Positions 31,836 through 41,700 are shown, counted from the stretch's first letter. The stretch is 64,000 nucleotides of DNA from JBOFBH01 sp051657715 (GCA_051657715.1 JBOFLF010000040.1:1-64000); one strand, 5' to 3'. Made by a program: numbers and translations. Notes: generated from the letters alone by a model not told the origin.

Positions 31836-34778
31836 GTGGCGAAGGTCCGAGTTTACGAGCTCGCCAAGGAGCTTGGCGTGGAGAGCAAGGTCGTGATGAC
31901 CAAGCTCCAAGAAATGGGCGAGTTCGTGCGGTCAGCGTCCTCGACCGTCGAGCCGCCGGTGGTGCGTCGGCTCCGCGAGCACATGCCTCAGGTCGGTGCG
32001 TCCTCGAAGAAGACCGTGTCGGCGCAGCCCGCGAAGGTGGTCACAGCGGCGGCGGATCAGCCGGCGTCATCAGCGGCAAGGTCCGGCGGGACTGCCCAGC
32101 CAGATACCGCGCCGACCGCGTCGTCGCCCGCACCACCGTCGTCGCCCGCGTCACCGTCGTCTCCCTCACCGGCGGTCGCCGACAGCCCGGGTGAATCCGG
32201 CGCACCGTCGACCTCGGTGACCCCATCGCCAGCGAAATCACCAGCGCAGGAGGACGCCACTCCTGCTGGTGATTTAAGCGTCCCGCAGTCGGCGCCTGTC
32301 ACGACCGATCGCCGGCCGGCGAGCAAGCCGGGCGCCGGTCCGGCGCGACCAGAGCCCGGTCCGATGCCAGCCCGCCCGCGACCGGTATCGCCGGCAGCGC
32401 GGGAGGGCGATTCGCGGGAACCGGTCTCTCGTGACGACAGGCCGGGTCGCCGCGACGGCGGCCCGGGCCGTCCGGGTGCTCCGCGGCCGGGGAACAATCC
32501 GTTTGCGCCCAGCCAGGGCATGCCGCGGCCGGGTGCTCCGCGGCCGGGGAACAATCCGTTCGCGCCCAGCCAGGGCATGCCGCGACCGCAAGGCGGGCCG
32601 CGACCGCAAGCGCCGCGTCCCGGTGGCGGTCGACCCAATCCTGGGATGATGCCGACCAGGCAGGGCACGGGCAGCGGCCCTGGCCGGCCTGGCTCGCCGC
32701 GTCCAGGGCCGGGCGGACGCACGGGCGCTGGGCGGGCCGGCGGTCCAGGTGCCCCAGGCGGTGCTGGGGGTGCGGGTGGCCGCGGTGGTGGGGGTGGTTT
32801 CGGCGGGCGTCCAGGAGGTCGTGGTCCGGGTGGCCGCGGCGGCACTCAAGGGGCGTTCGGCCGGGGCGGTGGCCGCCCGGTCCGGGGGCGCAAGAGCAAG
32901 CGGGCGAAGCGCCAGGAGTTCGAGCAGATGCAGGCGCCGTCGCTTGGTGGGGTTCAGGTGCCCCGCGGTGACGGATCCATTGTCGTGCGGGTCCGCCGGG
33001 GCGCCAGCCTGACTGATTTCGCGGACAAGATCGGCGCGAACCCGGCCAGCCTGGTGACGGTGCTGTTCCATCTCGGTGAGATGGCCACGGCCACGCAGTC
33101 CCTCGACGCGGACACCTTCCAGGTGCTCGGTGCCGAGCTGGGGTACGACATCCAGGTGGTCTCGCCCGAGGACGAGGAACGCGAGCTGCTCGGGCAGTTC
33201 AACATCGACCTCGCGGGTGAGCTCGCCGACGAGGACGACGACGACCTCCACCCTCGTCCCCCGGTGGTCACCGTCATGGGCCACGTGGATCACGGCAAGA
33301 CCAAGTTGCTGGACGCGATCCGGTCCAGCGACACCGCCGAGGGCGAGGCCGGCGGCATCACCCAGCACATCGGTGCCTATCAGGTGCACACCGAGCACGA
33401 GGGCCAGACCCGGGCGATCACGTTCATCGACACCCCGGGTCACGAGGCGTTCACCGCGATGCGGGCTCGGGGCGCCAAGGTCACCGACATCGCCGTGCTC
33501 GTGGTGGCGGCGGACGACGGCGTCATGCCGCAGACCATTGAGGCGTTGAACCACGCCCAGGCCGCGCGGGTCCCGATCGTGGTGGCGGTCAACAAGGTGG
33601 ATAAGGACGGCGCACAACCGGAGCGGATCCGCCAGCAGCTCACTGAGTACAACCTGGTGGCTGAGGAGTTCGGCGGCGACACCATGTTCGTCGATGTGTC
33701 CGCCAAGCAGCGGCTGAACATCGACACGTTGCTGGAGGCGGTGCTGCTTACCGCGGACGCTGCCCTGGACCTGCGGGCCAACCCGGACAAGGACGCCCGC
33801 GGCGTTGCCATCGAGGCGCACCTGGACAAGGGCCGCGGCTCGGTGGCGACCGTCCTGGTTCAGTCGGGGACGCTGCACGTGGGCGACGCGATCGTGGCCG
33901 GCCATGCCTACGGCCGGGTGCGGGCGATGCTCGACGAGCACGGGGAGAACGTCACGACGGCGACTCCGTCCCGCCCGGTGATGGTGCTGGGGCTCACCGC
34001 GGTGCCCGGGGCCGGCGACACCTTCCTGGTTGCTCCGGACGACCGGACGGCTCGGCAGATCGCCGAGCGTCGGGAGTCCGCGGACCGGCAGGCCGCGCTC
34101 GCCAAGTCCCGCAAGCGGATCAGCCTCGAGGACCTCAACGAGGCGTTGGCGGCCGGCAAGGTGGAGACGCTCAACCTCATCCTCAAGGGCGACGTCTCCG
34201 GATCGGTGGAGGCGCTGGAGGACGCGCTGCTGAAGATCGACGTCGGCAACGAGGTAGACCTGCGGGTCATCCATCGCGGTGTCGGTGCGATCACCCAGAA
34301 CGATGTCAACCTCGCGACCGTCGACAACGCGATCGTGATCGGCTTCAACGTGCGTCCCGCCGAGCGGGTCGGCGAGCTGGCTGAGCGCGAAGGCGTGGAC
34401 CTGCGGTACTACTCGGTGATCTACCGGGCGATCGAGGAGATCGAGGCCGCGCTCAAGGGTCTGCTCAAGCCGGAGTTCGAGGAGGTCCAGCTCGGCACCG
34501 CCGAGATACTCGAGGTGTTCCGTTCCTCACGGTTCGGCAACATCGCTGGCTCGATGGTGCGCTCCGGGGAGATCCGCCGCGGTGCCAAGGCCCGGATCGT
34601 CCGGGGTGGCACCGTTGTCGGGGAGAACCTCGAGGTGGCCGGTCTGCGACGGTTCAAGGACGACGTCACCGAGGTGCGTGAGGGCTTCGAGTGCGGGATC
34701 AACCTCGGCTCGTTCAACAACTTGACCGAGGGTGATGTCGTCGAGACGTACGAGCTGCGGGAAAAGGCCCGCAGCTGA
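31836..34778 (+). CDS. infB: Translation initiation factor IF-2
   Basis: GTPase that places initiator tRNA on the 30S subunit. 980 residues: N-terminal IF2N (VRVYELAKELGVESKVVMTKL), a long Pro/Ala/Gly-rich linker to about residue 360, then a second IF2N-like segment, the G domain with GHVDHGKTKL, DTPGHEAF and NKVDKDG, and the C-terminal IF2 domains with YSVIYRAIEEIE. GTG start at 31836 with ACAGGAG upstream. The linker holds two copies of a 19-residue unit (GAPRPGNNPFAPSQGMPRP) and a Gly-rich run. Linkers of this kind are normal in actinobacterial IF-2, exact DNA repeats less so. Confidence 0.96.
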   Translation: MAKVRVYELAKELGVESKVVMTKLQEMGEFVRSASSTVEPPVVRRLREHMPQVGASSKKTVSAQPAKVVTAAADQPASSAARSGGTAQPDTAPTASSPAPPSSPASPSSPSPAVADSPGESGAPSTSVTPSPAKSPAQEDATPAGDLSVPQSAPVTTDRRPASKPGAGPARPEPGPMPARPRPVSPAAREGDSREPVSRDDRPGRRDGGPGRPGAPRPGNNPFAPSQGMPRPGAPRPGNNPFAPSQGMPRPQGGPRPQAPRPGGGRPNPGMMPTRQGTGSGPGRPGSPRPGPGGRTGAGRAGGPGAPGGAGGAGGRGGGGGFGGRPGGRGPGGRGGTQGAFGRGGGRPVRGRKSKRAKRQEFEQMQAPSLGGVQVPRGDGSIVVRVRRGASLTDFADKIGANPASLVTVLFHLGEMATATQSLDADTFQVLGAELGYDIQVVSPEDEERELLGQFNIDLAGELADEDDDDLHPRPPVVTVMGHVDHGKTKLLDAIRSSDTAEGEAGGITQHIGAYQVHTEHEGQTRAITFIDTPGHEAFTAMRARGAKVTDIAVLVVAADDGVMPQTIEALNHAQAARVPIVVAVNKVDKDGAQPERIRQQLTEYNLVAEEFGGDTMFVDVSAKQRLNIDTLLEAVLLTADAALDLRANPDKDARGVAIEAHLDKGRGSVATVLVQSGTLHVGDAIVAGHAYGRVRAMLDEHGENVTTATPSRPVMVLGLTAVPGAGDTFLVAPDDRTARQIAERRESADRQAALAKSRKRISLEDLNEALAAGKVETLNLILKGDVSGSVEALEDALLKIDVGNEVDLRVIHRGVGAITQNDVNLATVDNAIVIGFNVRPAERVGELAEREGVDLRYYSVIYRAIEEIEAALKGLLKPEFEEVQLGTAEILEVFRSSRFGNIAGSMVRSGEIRRGAKARIVRGGTVVGENLEVAGLRRFKDDVTEVREGFECGINLGSFNNLTEGDVVETYELREKARS
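32475..32588 (+). repeat. 2 x 57-bp in-frame repeat in the infB linker
   Basis: Period 57 bp, copies starting at 32475 and 32532, differing at very few bases and encoding the same 19 residues. Confidence 0.93.
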
Positions 34779-34780
34779 GC

Positions 34781-35248
34781 ATGAAAGACCACCCGCGAGC
34801 GCGCCGTGTGGCTGACCGGATCAAGGTCATCGTGGCCGAGACGTTGGAGCAGCGAGTCAAGGACCCGCGACTGGGGTTCGTGACGATCACCGACGTCCGG
34901 GTCACCGGTGACCTGCAGCACGCGTCCGTGTTCTACACAGTCCTCGGCACCGACACCGACCGGACGTCGAGCGCTGCTGCCCTGGACAGCGCGCGTGGGG
35001 TCGTCCGTCGTGAGGTGGGGCGTGGTCTGGGACTGCGGCTCACGCCGAGCCTGGAGTTCGTGGCGGACGGTGTGCCGCAGAACGCCACCCAGATCGACGA
35101 CCTGCTGCGCGAAGCTGCGCAGCGGGATGCCGCCGTCGCCAGACAGGCCGAGGGCAAGCAGTACGCCGGGGATGACAACCCCTACCGGCACGACGACCCG
35201 GACGAGGAGGGCTTACTCGACGACCGGCACGATGACAGACCGGCGTGA
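34781..35248 (+). CDS. rbfA: Ribosome-binding factor A
   Basis: 155 residues. Cold-shock and 30S maturation factor: RARRVADRIKVIVAETLEQRVKDPRLGFVTITDVRVTGDL at the start is the KH-like core, followed by LTPSLEFV. It starts two bases after the infB stop. The last 30 residues are acidic (DDNPYRHDDPDEEG), common in the phylum. The stop overlaps the truB start. Confidence 0.94.
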   Translation: MKDHPRARRVADRIKVIVAETLEQRVKDPRLGFVTITDVRVTGDLQHASVFYTVLGTDTDRTSSAAALDSARGVVRREVGRGLGLRLTPSLEFVADGVPQNATQIDDLLREAAQRDAAVARQAEGKQYAGDDNPYRHDDPDEEGLLDDRHDDRPA

Positions 35249-36243
35249 GCCCGGACAGCAGCTCGACGGCATCCGGGCCGGATGGTGTCGTCGTCGTGGA
35301 CAAGCCTGCGGGGTGGACCAGTCATGACGTGGTCGCCCGGACCCGCCGGTTCCTGGGTACGCGCAAGGTCGGTCATGCGGGCACGCTCGACCCGATGGCG
35401 ACCGGGGTGCTCGTCCTCGGCGTCGGCCGTGCCACCCGGCTGCTCACCCACCTGGTCGGTGTCGACAAGTCCTACGCCGCCACTATCCGGCTCGGAGCGG
35501 CCACCGTGACCGACGACGCCGACGGGGACGTCACCGACTGGTGCGACACCGCAGTGGTCTCGCAGGCCGCGGTGCACGCGGGTGTCGGACGGTTGACCGG
35601 CCGGATCCGGCAGGTGCCCAGCGCGGTCAGCGCGGTCAAGGTGGATGGTCGACGGTCGTATGCCCGGGTCCGCTCTGGGGAGCACGTCGACCTGCCCGCT
35701 CGGGACGTCGTCATCCACCGTTTCGACGTGCTCGCCTGGCGTCCGGCGGCTGTCGGTGAGCACCAGGTGCTGGATCTCGACGTCGAGGTCGACGTCTCGT
35801 CCGGGACCTATGTCCGGGCGCTGGCCCGGGATCTCGGCCGGGACCTCGGGGTGGGCGGGCACCTGATCGCGTTGCGACGCACCAGGGTTGGTCCGTTCAG
35901 CGTGGACGACGCCTGTCCACTCGACCATGTCGCCGCGCACCTGCAGACCATGGCGCAAGCCGCCGGCCGGCTGTTTCCGGTTCGTCAGCTGGACGCGGAC
36001 GAGGTGCGGGCGCTGCGGCACGGTCGCCCGATCACCTCGGCTGTCTCGCAGCAGTCCATCGCCTCTGCCGCCTCGCAGCGGCCCATCGCCTTTGCCGCCT
36101 CGCAGCGGCCCATCGCCTCTGCCGCTTCACAGCGGCCCATGGCCGCGGTTGGTCCCGACGGCGCCCTGGTTGCGCTCGTCGTCGATCACCAGGATGGCGC
36201 TCGATCTCTGCTGGTCGTGCCGGACGACCGCGTCGGTCGCTGA
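35245..36243 (+). CDS. truB: tRNA pseudouridine(55) synthase with C-terminal repeat insertion
   Basis: 332 residues. Makes pseudouridine 55 in tRNA. Visible: VDKPAGWTSHDVV, catalytic Asp49 in GHAGTLDPMATGVL, DKSYAATIRLG, PSAVSAVKVDG-RSYARVRSG and the SSGTYVRALARDLG motif, then a short C-terminal domain. Residues 264-299 lie inside that last domain and are four 9-residue repeats (ASAASQRPI type) from a 27-bp DNA repeat. GTG start overlaps the rbfA stop (GTGA). Many actinobacteria carry an nrnA gene between rbfA and truB; here it is absent. Confidence 0.94.
   Translation: MSPDSSSTASGPDGVVVVDKPAGWTSHDVVARTRRFLGTRKVGHAGTLDPMATGVLVLGVGRATRLLTHLVGVDKSYAATIRLGAATVTDDADGDVTDWCDTAVVSQAAVHAGVGRLTGRIRQVPSAVSAVKVDGRRSYARVRSGEHVDLPARDVVIHRFDVLAWRPAAVGEHQVLDLDVEVDVSSGTYVRALARDLGRDLGVGGHLIALRRTRVGPFSVDDACPLDHVAAHLQTMAQAAGRLFPVRQLDADEVRALRHGRPITSAVSQQSIASAASQRPIAFAASQRPIASAASQRPMAAVGPDGALVALVVDHQDGARSLLVVPDDRVGR
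36034..36141 (+). repeat. 4 x 27-bp in-frame tandem repeat inside truB
   Basis: Units at 36034-36060 (degenerate), 36061-36087, 36088-36114 and 36115-36141; the middle two differ at one base position. Each encodes nine residues. Confidence 0.95.
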
Positions 36244-36296
36244 GCTCTCGCGTCGCCGACGCGCAGGGCGTGCAGGTCGGCCCGTACGCTGACGCC

Positions 36297-37322
36297 GTGC
36301 AGCGATGGACTGATCTCGGGCAGGTGCCGGCCGACTTCGGTCCGAGCGTGGTCACCTGGGGAAACTTCGACGGCGTGCACACCGGGCATCGTGCGGTGCT
36401 CAACCGAGTCGTGGAACGGGCTCGGGGAGGCGGCGCGGCGGCGGTCGCAATCACGTTCGACCCGCACCCGTCGCAGGTGCTGCACCCCGACCGCGCCCCT
36501 CAGCTGATCACCAGCGTGCCGCAGCGGTTGGCCCTCCTGGAGGCACTCGACGTGGATGCCGTCCTGGTGCTCCGGTTCACCACCGAGTTGGCGGGGCAGA
36601 GCCCGGAGCGGTTCGTCGAGCAGGTTCTGGTGCGGGCGCTCGGTGCTCGTACGGTGGTCGTGGGTCAGGACACCAGGTTCGGTCATCGCAACCGCGGCGA
36701 CGTGAACACCTTGCGCGAGTTGGGTGGTCGGCTCGGTTTCGATGTCGTGGTACTGGATGATCTCGCTCCGTCGGTGTCCTCGGGTGGGTCCACGACGCGG
36801 GGACGTCGCTGGTCCTCGTCGTGGATCCGGGAGCAGGTGATCGCAGGGGATGTCGAGGCCGCGGCCGCGGCGCTCAGCCGTCCGCACCGGGTCGGTGGGG
36901 TGGTGGTGCACGGCGACCACCGTGGTCGTGAGCTGGGTTATCCGACCGCGAACCTGCAGCCGCGTCCGGAGGGTCTGGTTCCGGCTGACGGGGTGTACGC
37001 CGGCTGGCTGCTGCGTCCGGAGGTACCGGAGCCCGCACCCGACCGGTTGCTCCCGGCCGCGATCTCGATCGGCACCAACCCGACGTTCACCGGCGACAGT
37101 TCCCAGGCCCCGCGCCGGGTCGAGGCGCACGTGCTGGATCGCATCGATCTGGATCTCTACGGCGAGTTCGTGGTCGTCGAGATGGTCCGGCGACTGCGGT
37201 CGATGGTTCGCTTCGACGACGTGCGGCAGCTGGTGGCTCAGATGGGTCGGGACATCGAGCAGTGCCGTTCGGTGTTGGGCGCGGTGGTGCCGCGGGCGCA
37301 GGACCGGGGACCCACCGCCTGA
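36297..37322 (+). CDS. ribF: Bifunctional riboflavin kinase/FAD synthetase
   Basis: 341 residues. Makes FMN and then FAD from riboflavin. N-terminal nucleotidyltransferase: VTWGNFDGVHTGHRAVL, ITFDPHP, RFTTELAGQSPERFVE and the RSSSWIREQ-like segment; C-terminal kinase: VVHGDHRGRELGYPTANL, PADGVYAGW and GTNPTF. Start placed at GTG 36297 because homologues begin at this QRW motif; the in-frame GTG at 36270 would add nine residues. Homologues read TIGVFDGVH where this reads TWGNFDGVH. Confidence 0.94.
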   Translation: MQRWTDLGQVPADFGPSVVTWGNFDGVHTGHRAVLNRVVERARGGGAAAVAITFDPHPSQVLHPDRAPQLITSVPQRLALLEALDVDAVLVLRFTTELAGQSPERFVEQVLVRALGARTVVVGQDTRFGHRNRGDVNTLRELGGRLGFDVVVLDDLAPSVSSGGSTTRGRRWSSSWIREQVIAGDVEAAAAALSRPHRVGGVVVHGDHRGRELGYPTANLQPRPEGLVPADGVYAGWLLRPEVPEPAPDRLLPAAISIGTNPTFTGDSSQAPRRVEAHVLDRIDLDLYGEFVVVEMVRRLRSMVRFDDVRQLVAQMGRDIEQCRSVLGAVVPRAQDRGPTA

Positions 37323-37436
37323 AACCAGCGGGGCAGTTGGGCTGATACGGTGACGGAGCCGTGTTGATCGGCCGCGGATTCAGAGAGCCCGGGTGAACCT
37401 GCCCCGGCGCGCCGCGCAATGACCTCAAGGAGAGCC

Positions 37437-37706
37437 GTGCCCCTCGACGCCGCCATGAAGACGAGCATCATGACTGAGTACGCCACCACGGACGGCGACA
37501 CCGGCTCCCCCGAGGTTCAGGTGGCGATGCTGACCAAACGCATCCAGGACCTCACCGAGCATTTGAAGGTGCACCAGCACGACCACCACAGCCGTCGTGG
37601 CTTGCTCCTGCTCGTTGGTCGACGCCGCCGGTTGCTGGCCTACTTGCGAGGGCGAGACATCGAGCGTTACCGCTCGTTGATCGAGCGTCTTGGTCTGCGC
37701 CGGTGA
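37437..37706 (+). CDS. rpsO: 30S ribosomal protein S15
   Basis: 89 residues, the family's exact length. PLDAAMKTSIMTEYATTDG, DTGSPEVQVAMLTKRI, and LKVHQHDHHSRRGLLLLVGRRRRLLAYL are the standard S15 blocks. GTG 37437 with AAGGAG upstream; the frame is open six codons further but the start is set by homology. A strong hairpin follows the stop. Confidence 0.97.
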   Translation: MPLDAAMKTSIMTEYATTDGDTGSPEVQVAMLTKRIQDLTEHLKVHQHDHHSRRGLLLLVGRRRRLLAYLRGRDIERYRSLIERLGLRR

Positions 37707-38015
37707 CGTCGGGTGCCGCGGCCACGTGTCGCGGCACTGGTGTGTCGGTCGCCGTTCGCTGCGGCGGTTCGTCTGACCGATAACTGAACACTGACTGCTG
37801 CAGCCGGTGTGACCGGCGGGTAGCACCGAGGCGACGGTTGTTCGGAGCGCCGGTCCTCGGTAGTGGATCACGGAATCATCACAGGTCGTTGCGTGGCTGG
37901 TCCGTGGCCCTCGATCGAAGACCGGGAGCACGCGCCGTTCCAGCCGTCACCATTCCAGGCCTGTTGGTGGCCTGATGACCACGATGATGACGAGATGAAC
38001 GGAGAGTGACCCCTG
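37707..38015. other. Gap between rpsO and pnp
   Basis: 309 bp without a gene. It holds the hairpin at 37713-37737 and the pnp ribosome site GGAGAG. In other bacteria this leader carries the RNase III and PNPase autoregulation structure; I see several short GC stems but no single convincing long one. Confidence 0.5.
37713..37737 (+). terminator. Hairpin after rpsO
   Basis: GTGCCGCG and CGCGGCAC form a perfect 8-bp stem with a 9-base loop, 7 bases after the rpsO stop. No T-run. Probable partial terminator or processing site before pnp. Confidence 0.6.
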
Positions 38016-40310
38016 ATGGAGGGTCCAGATATTCAGTTCGCAGAGGCTGTGCTCGACAACGGTCCGTTTGGCACCCGCACCGTCCGGTTCGAGACTGGAC
38101 GACTCGCCCGACAGGCCGCCGGCGCTGCGGTGGCGTACCTGGACGGCGAGACGATGCTGCTGTCCGCGACCACCGCTGGCAAGCAGCCGAAGGAGCACTT
38201 CGACTTCTTCCCCCTGACCATCGACGTCGAGGAGCGGATGTACGCGGCTGGGAAGATCCCCGGCTCGTTCTTCCGCCGGGAGGGCCGGCCCAGCACCGAC
38301 GCGATCCTCACCTGCCGGCTGATCGACCGGCCGCTGCGCCCCTCTTTCGTCAAGGGCCTGCGCAACGAGGTGCAGGTGGTGGTCACCGTGCTCGCGCTCA
38401 ACCCGGATCACCAGTACGACGTGGTGGCGATCAACGCCGCGTCGCTGTCCACCCAACTGTCGGGTCTGCCGTTCAGCGGCCCGATCGGCGGCGTCCGCGT
38501 GGCGCTGGTGGACGGTCGTTGGGTGGCCTTTCCGCAGCACTCCCAGATGGACCGGGCGGTCTTCGACATGGTGGTCGCTGGCCGGGTGGTCCAGGGGCCG
38601 GCTGGCGAGGACGTCGCGATCATGATGGTCGAAGCGGAGGCCACCGAGCATGCGTGGCCGCTGATCGGGCGTGACGGAGCTGCCGCGCCCACCGAAGAGG
38701 TCGTCGCTCAGGGGCTGGAGGCGGCGAAGCCGTTCATCGCCGAGCTGTGCCGGGCGCAGCGCGAGCTGGCCGAGCGGGCCACGAACACCCCGCTAGAGTT
38801 CCCGACCTTCCCGGAGTACGCCGAAGACGCGTACGCGGCAGTCGAGCAGACCCGTCCCGGTGAGCTGGAGGCGGCTCTGACCGTGCCCGGCAAGGCGGAG
38901 CGGGAGACCCGCATCGCCGAGGTCCAGGCGGCGGTGCTCGAGAACCTCAGTGCTCGACTGGACTTCGAGGGACGAGAGAAGGAGCTGTCCGCGGCCTTCC
39001 GTGCCTTGCAGAAGAAGCTAGTGCGCCAGCGGATCCTGCGGGACCAGGTGCGCATCGACGGCCGGGGGCTCAGCGACATCCGGCAGCTGTCCGCGGAGGT
39101 CGAGGTGATCCCGCGGGTGCACGGGTCCGCCCTGTTCGAGCGTGGCGAGACCCAGATCCTCGGTGTCACCACGCTCAACATGCTGCGCATGGAGCAGCAG
39201 CTCGACACGCTGTCGCCGCAGACCCGCAGGCGTTACCTGCACCACTACAACTTCCCGCCGTTCAGCACCGGGGAGACCGGTCGGGTCGGGTCGCCGAAGC
39301 GTCGGGAGATCGGGCACGGTGCGCTCGCGGAGCGGGCGCTGATGCCGGTGCTGCCCAGCCGGGAGGAGTTCCCCTACGCGATCCGGCAAGTGTCAGAGGC
39401 GTTGAGCTCCAACGGGTCCACGTCCATGGGGTCGGTGTGCGCGTCCACCCTCTCGCTGCTGAACGCCGGTGTGCCGTTGCGCGCACCAGTGGCCGGTATC
39501 GCGATGGGGCTGGTCAGTGACACGGTCGACGGTGAGACCCGGTACGCGGCGCTCACCGACATCCTCGGCGCTGAGGACGCGTTCGGGGACATGGACTTCA
39601 AGGTCGCCGGCACCAAGGAGTTCGTCACTGCCATCCAGCTGGACACCAAGCTGGACGGCATCCCCGCGTCCGTGCTCGCCGGTGCGTTGACCCAGGCGCG
39701 GGATGCTCGGCTGCACATCCTGGACGTGATGGTCGAGGCGATCGACGCGCCGGACGAGATGTCGCCGTTCGCGCCACGGGTGATCTCGGTGACCGTCCCA
39801 GTGGACAAGATCGGTGAGGTGATCGGCCCCAAGGGCAAGATGATCAACCAGATCCAGGACGACACCGGTGCGCAGATCTCGATCGAGGACGACGGCACGG
39901 TGTACATCGGCGCCACGGACGGCCCGTCCGCTGAGGCGGCCCGTTCGATGATCAACGCGATCGCCAATCCGCAGATGCCGGAGATCGGTGAGCGCTTCCT
40001 GGGGACCGTGGTGAAGATCACCACGTTCGGCGCATTCGTCAGCCTGCTGCCTGGCAAGGACGGCCTGCTGCACATCAGTGAGGTCCGCAAGCTGGTCGGC
40101 GGCAAGCGGATCGACTCGGTCGATGATGTGGTCTCGGTCGGTCAGAAGCTCCAGGTGGAGCTGAAGGAGATCGATCAACGGGGCAAGCTGAGCCTGGCTG
40201 CTGTCGTCGCGAGCGCGGACAGCTCGAACGGCGGCGGATCGAGTGCTTCGGACGGGTCCGCCGGTTTGCCGGACGATTCCAGCGCGGCACAGGCGTCAGC
40301 CGGGGTCTGA
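38016..40310 (+). CDS. pnp: Polyribonucleotide nucleotidyltransferase
   Basis: 764 residues. Phosphorolytic 3'-5' exoribonuclease. Two RNase PH domains (about 1-240 and 335-560) with the second holding RRRYLHHYNFPPFSTGETGR and FPYAIRQVSEALSSNGSTSMGSVCA, then KH (SVTVPVDKIGEVIGPKGKMI) and S1 (GTVVKITTFGAFVSLLPGKDGLLHIS) domains. The last 35 residues are a Ser/Gly/Asp-rich tail. ATG 38016 with GGAGAG upstream. The M16 peptidase gene begins one base after its stop. Confidence 0.97.
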   Translation: MEGPDIQFAEAVLDNGPFGTRTVRFETGRLARQAAGAAVAYLDGETMLLSATTAGKQPKEHFDFFPLTIDVEERMYAAGKIPGSFFRREGRPSTDAILTCRLIDRPLRPSFVKGLRNEVQVVVTVLALNPDHQYDVVAINAASLSTQLSGLPFSGPIGGVRVALVDGRWVAFPQHSQMDRAVFDMVVAGRVVQGPAGEDVAIMMVEAEATEHAWPLIGRDGAAAPTEEVVAQGLEAAKPFIAELCRAQRELAERATNTPLEFPTFPEYAEDAYAAVEQTRPGELEAALTVPGKAERETRIAEVQAAVLENLSARLDFEGREKELSAAFRALQKKLVRQRILRDQVRIDGRGLSDIRQLSAEVEVIPRVHGSALFERGETQILGVTTLNMLRMEQQLDTLSPQTRRRYLHHYNFPPFSTGETGRVGSPKRREIGHGALAERALMPVLPSREEFPYAIRQVSEALSSNGSTSMGSVCASTLSLLNAGVPLRAPVAGIAMGLVSDTVDGETRYAALTDILGAEDAFGDMDFKVAGTKEFVTAIQLDTKLDGIPASVLAGALTQARDARLHILDVMVEAIDAPDEMSPFAPRVISVTVPVDKIGEVIGPKGKMINQIQDDTGAQISIEDDGTVYIGATDGPSAEAARSMINAIANPQMPEIGERFLGTVVKITTFGAFVSLLPGKDGLLHISEVRKLVGGKRIDSVDDVVSVGQKLQVELKEIDQRGKLSLAAVVASADSSNGGGSSASDGSAGLPDDSSAAQASAGV

Positions 40311-40311
40311 G

Positions 40312-41700
40312 GTGGCTGCGATCCCGTTGCCGCTCACGACCGGTGCTCACAGCACGCTCACCGGCGCCGACGCAGGCACGGACGGGACGGTGGTGCGTCG
40401 GTCGGTGCTGCCCGGTGGCGTCCGGGTGCTCACCGAACACGTGCCGGGGGTGCGCTCTGTCACCCTCGGGTGCTGGGTGGGGGTTGGTAGCCGGGACGAG
40501 CGTCCCGGCTACCACGGTGCCACGCACTTCTTGGAACACCTGGTGTTCAAGGGCACCACGCGGCGGTCGGCGCTGGACATCGCGGTCGCCTTCGACGCGG
40601 TGGGCGGCGAGGCGAACGCGGTGACCGGCAAGGAGCACACGTGCTACTACGCGCGGGTGCTGGACGAGGACGTGCCGCACGCCGCCGACGTCATCACCGA
40701 CATGGTGACGTCGTCCCGGCTGTCCCGCGAGGATGTCGACGCCGAGCGTGGTGTCATCCTCGAGGAGCTCGCCATGAACGACGACGACCCGTCGGACGTG
40801 GTGCACGAGCGGATCGCCGAGGCGGTTTTCGGGGAGCACCCTTTGGGTCGGCCGATCGGCGGCACCGCGGCCACGATCAACGCCATCGACGTGGACCACG
40901 TCGTCGCCCACTACCGTGAGCACTACACCGCCCCAGGGTTGGTGTTCACCGCTGCCGGTTCAGTGGATCACGACGCGTTGTGCACGCTGATCCAGCGTGA
41001 GCTGGAGCGTGCTGGGATCCCCCTGGACGCTGGGCGTGGGCCATTGCCCCGGCGCTCCGGGTTGGCGCCCGGCCGTACGGCGGAACCGAACGGTGCGCCA
41101 CCATCGCGGTGGGCGGGGACTGCTGGTCGGGCGGTGGTCCGCCGTCCGACGGAGCAGGCAAACGTGGTGCTCGCCGTCCCGAGCATCACCGCCACCGACG
41201 AGCGTCGGTACGCGTTGTCGGTGCTGAACGCCGTGCTCGGCGGGGGGATGAGCAGCCGGCTGTTCCAGGAGATCCGCGAACGCCGGGGATTGGCGTACGC
41301 CGTCTACTCGTTCGTCTCCAGCTACGTCGACCGCGGCTATCTCGGTCTCTACGCCGGTTGCGCGCCTGCCAAGGCCGTCGAGGTGGTCTCGCTGCTCCAG
41401 GACGAGCTGGACCGGATCGCCGAGCACGGGGTGAGCCAGGAGGAGGTGGCCCGTGGGATCGGCCAGGTCCGCGGCGGGCTGGTGCTCGGCATGGAGGACA
41501 CCGGATCCCGGATGACCCGGCTCGGTCGGGCTGAGCTGGTGTACGGCGAATATCTGACCCTGGACGAGGTGCTCGCCGGGATGGAGGCGGTGACCCGTGA
41601 ACAGGTGCACGAGTTGGCGGCCCAGCTCGCGGCTGGTCCGCGCTCGCTCGCTGTGGTCGGACCGTTCGATCCCGACCACCCCTTCGACCGTGTCAGCTGA
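40312..41700 (+). CDS. M16 family zinc metallopeptidase (processing peptidase-like)
   Basis: 462 residues. Inverzincin motif HFLEH (72-76) with the downstream Glu in ERGVILEELAMNDDDP; second half has the Arg/Tyr region GGGMSSRLFQEIRERRGLAYAVYS. Follows pnp as in most actinobacteria and Bacillus. GTG 40312 chosen because it directly follows the pnp stop. Natural substrates of the bacterial enzymes are unclear. The stop lies inside a 23-bp tandem repeat. Confidence 0.92.
   Translation: MAAIPLPLTTGAHSTLTGADAGTDGTVVRRSVLPGGVRVLTEHVPGVRSVTLGCWVGVGSRDERPGYHGATHFLEHLVFKGTTRRSALDIAVAFDAVGGEANAVTGKEHTCYYARVLDEDVPHAADVITDMVTSSRLSREDVDAERGVILEELAMNDDDPSDVVHERIAEAVFGEHPLGRPIGGTAATINAIDVDHVVAHYREHYTAPGLVFTAAGSVDHDALCTLIQRELERAGIPLDAGRGPLPRRSGLAPGRTAEPNGAPPSRWAGTAGRAVVRRPTEQANVVLAVPSITATDERRYALSVLNAVLGGGMSSRLFQEIRERRGLAYAVYSFVSSYVDRGYLGLYAGCAPAKAVEVVSLLQDELDRIAEHGVSQEEVARGIGQVRGGLVLGMEDTGSRMTRLGRAELVYGEYLTLDEVLAGMEAVTREQVHELAAQLAAGPRSLAVVGPFDPDHPFDRVS

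Noticed and set aside
32274..34274. 666-codon minus-strand frame opposite infB
   Set aside because: Shadow of IF-2; no domain and no ribosome site.
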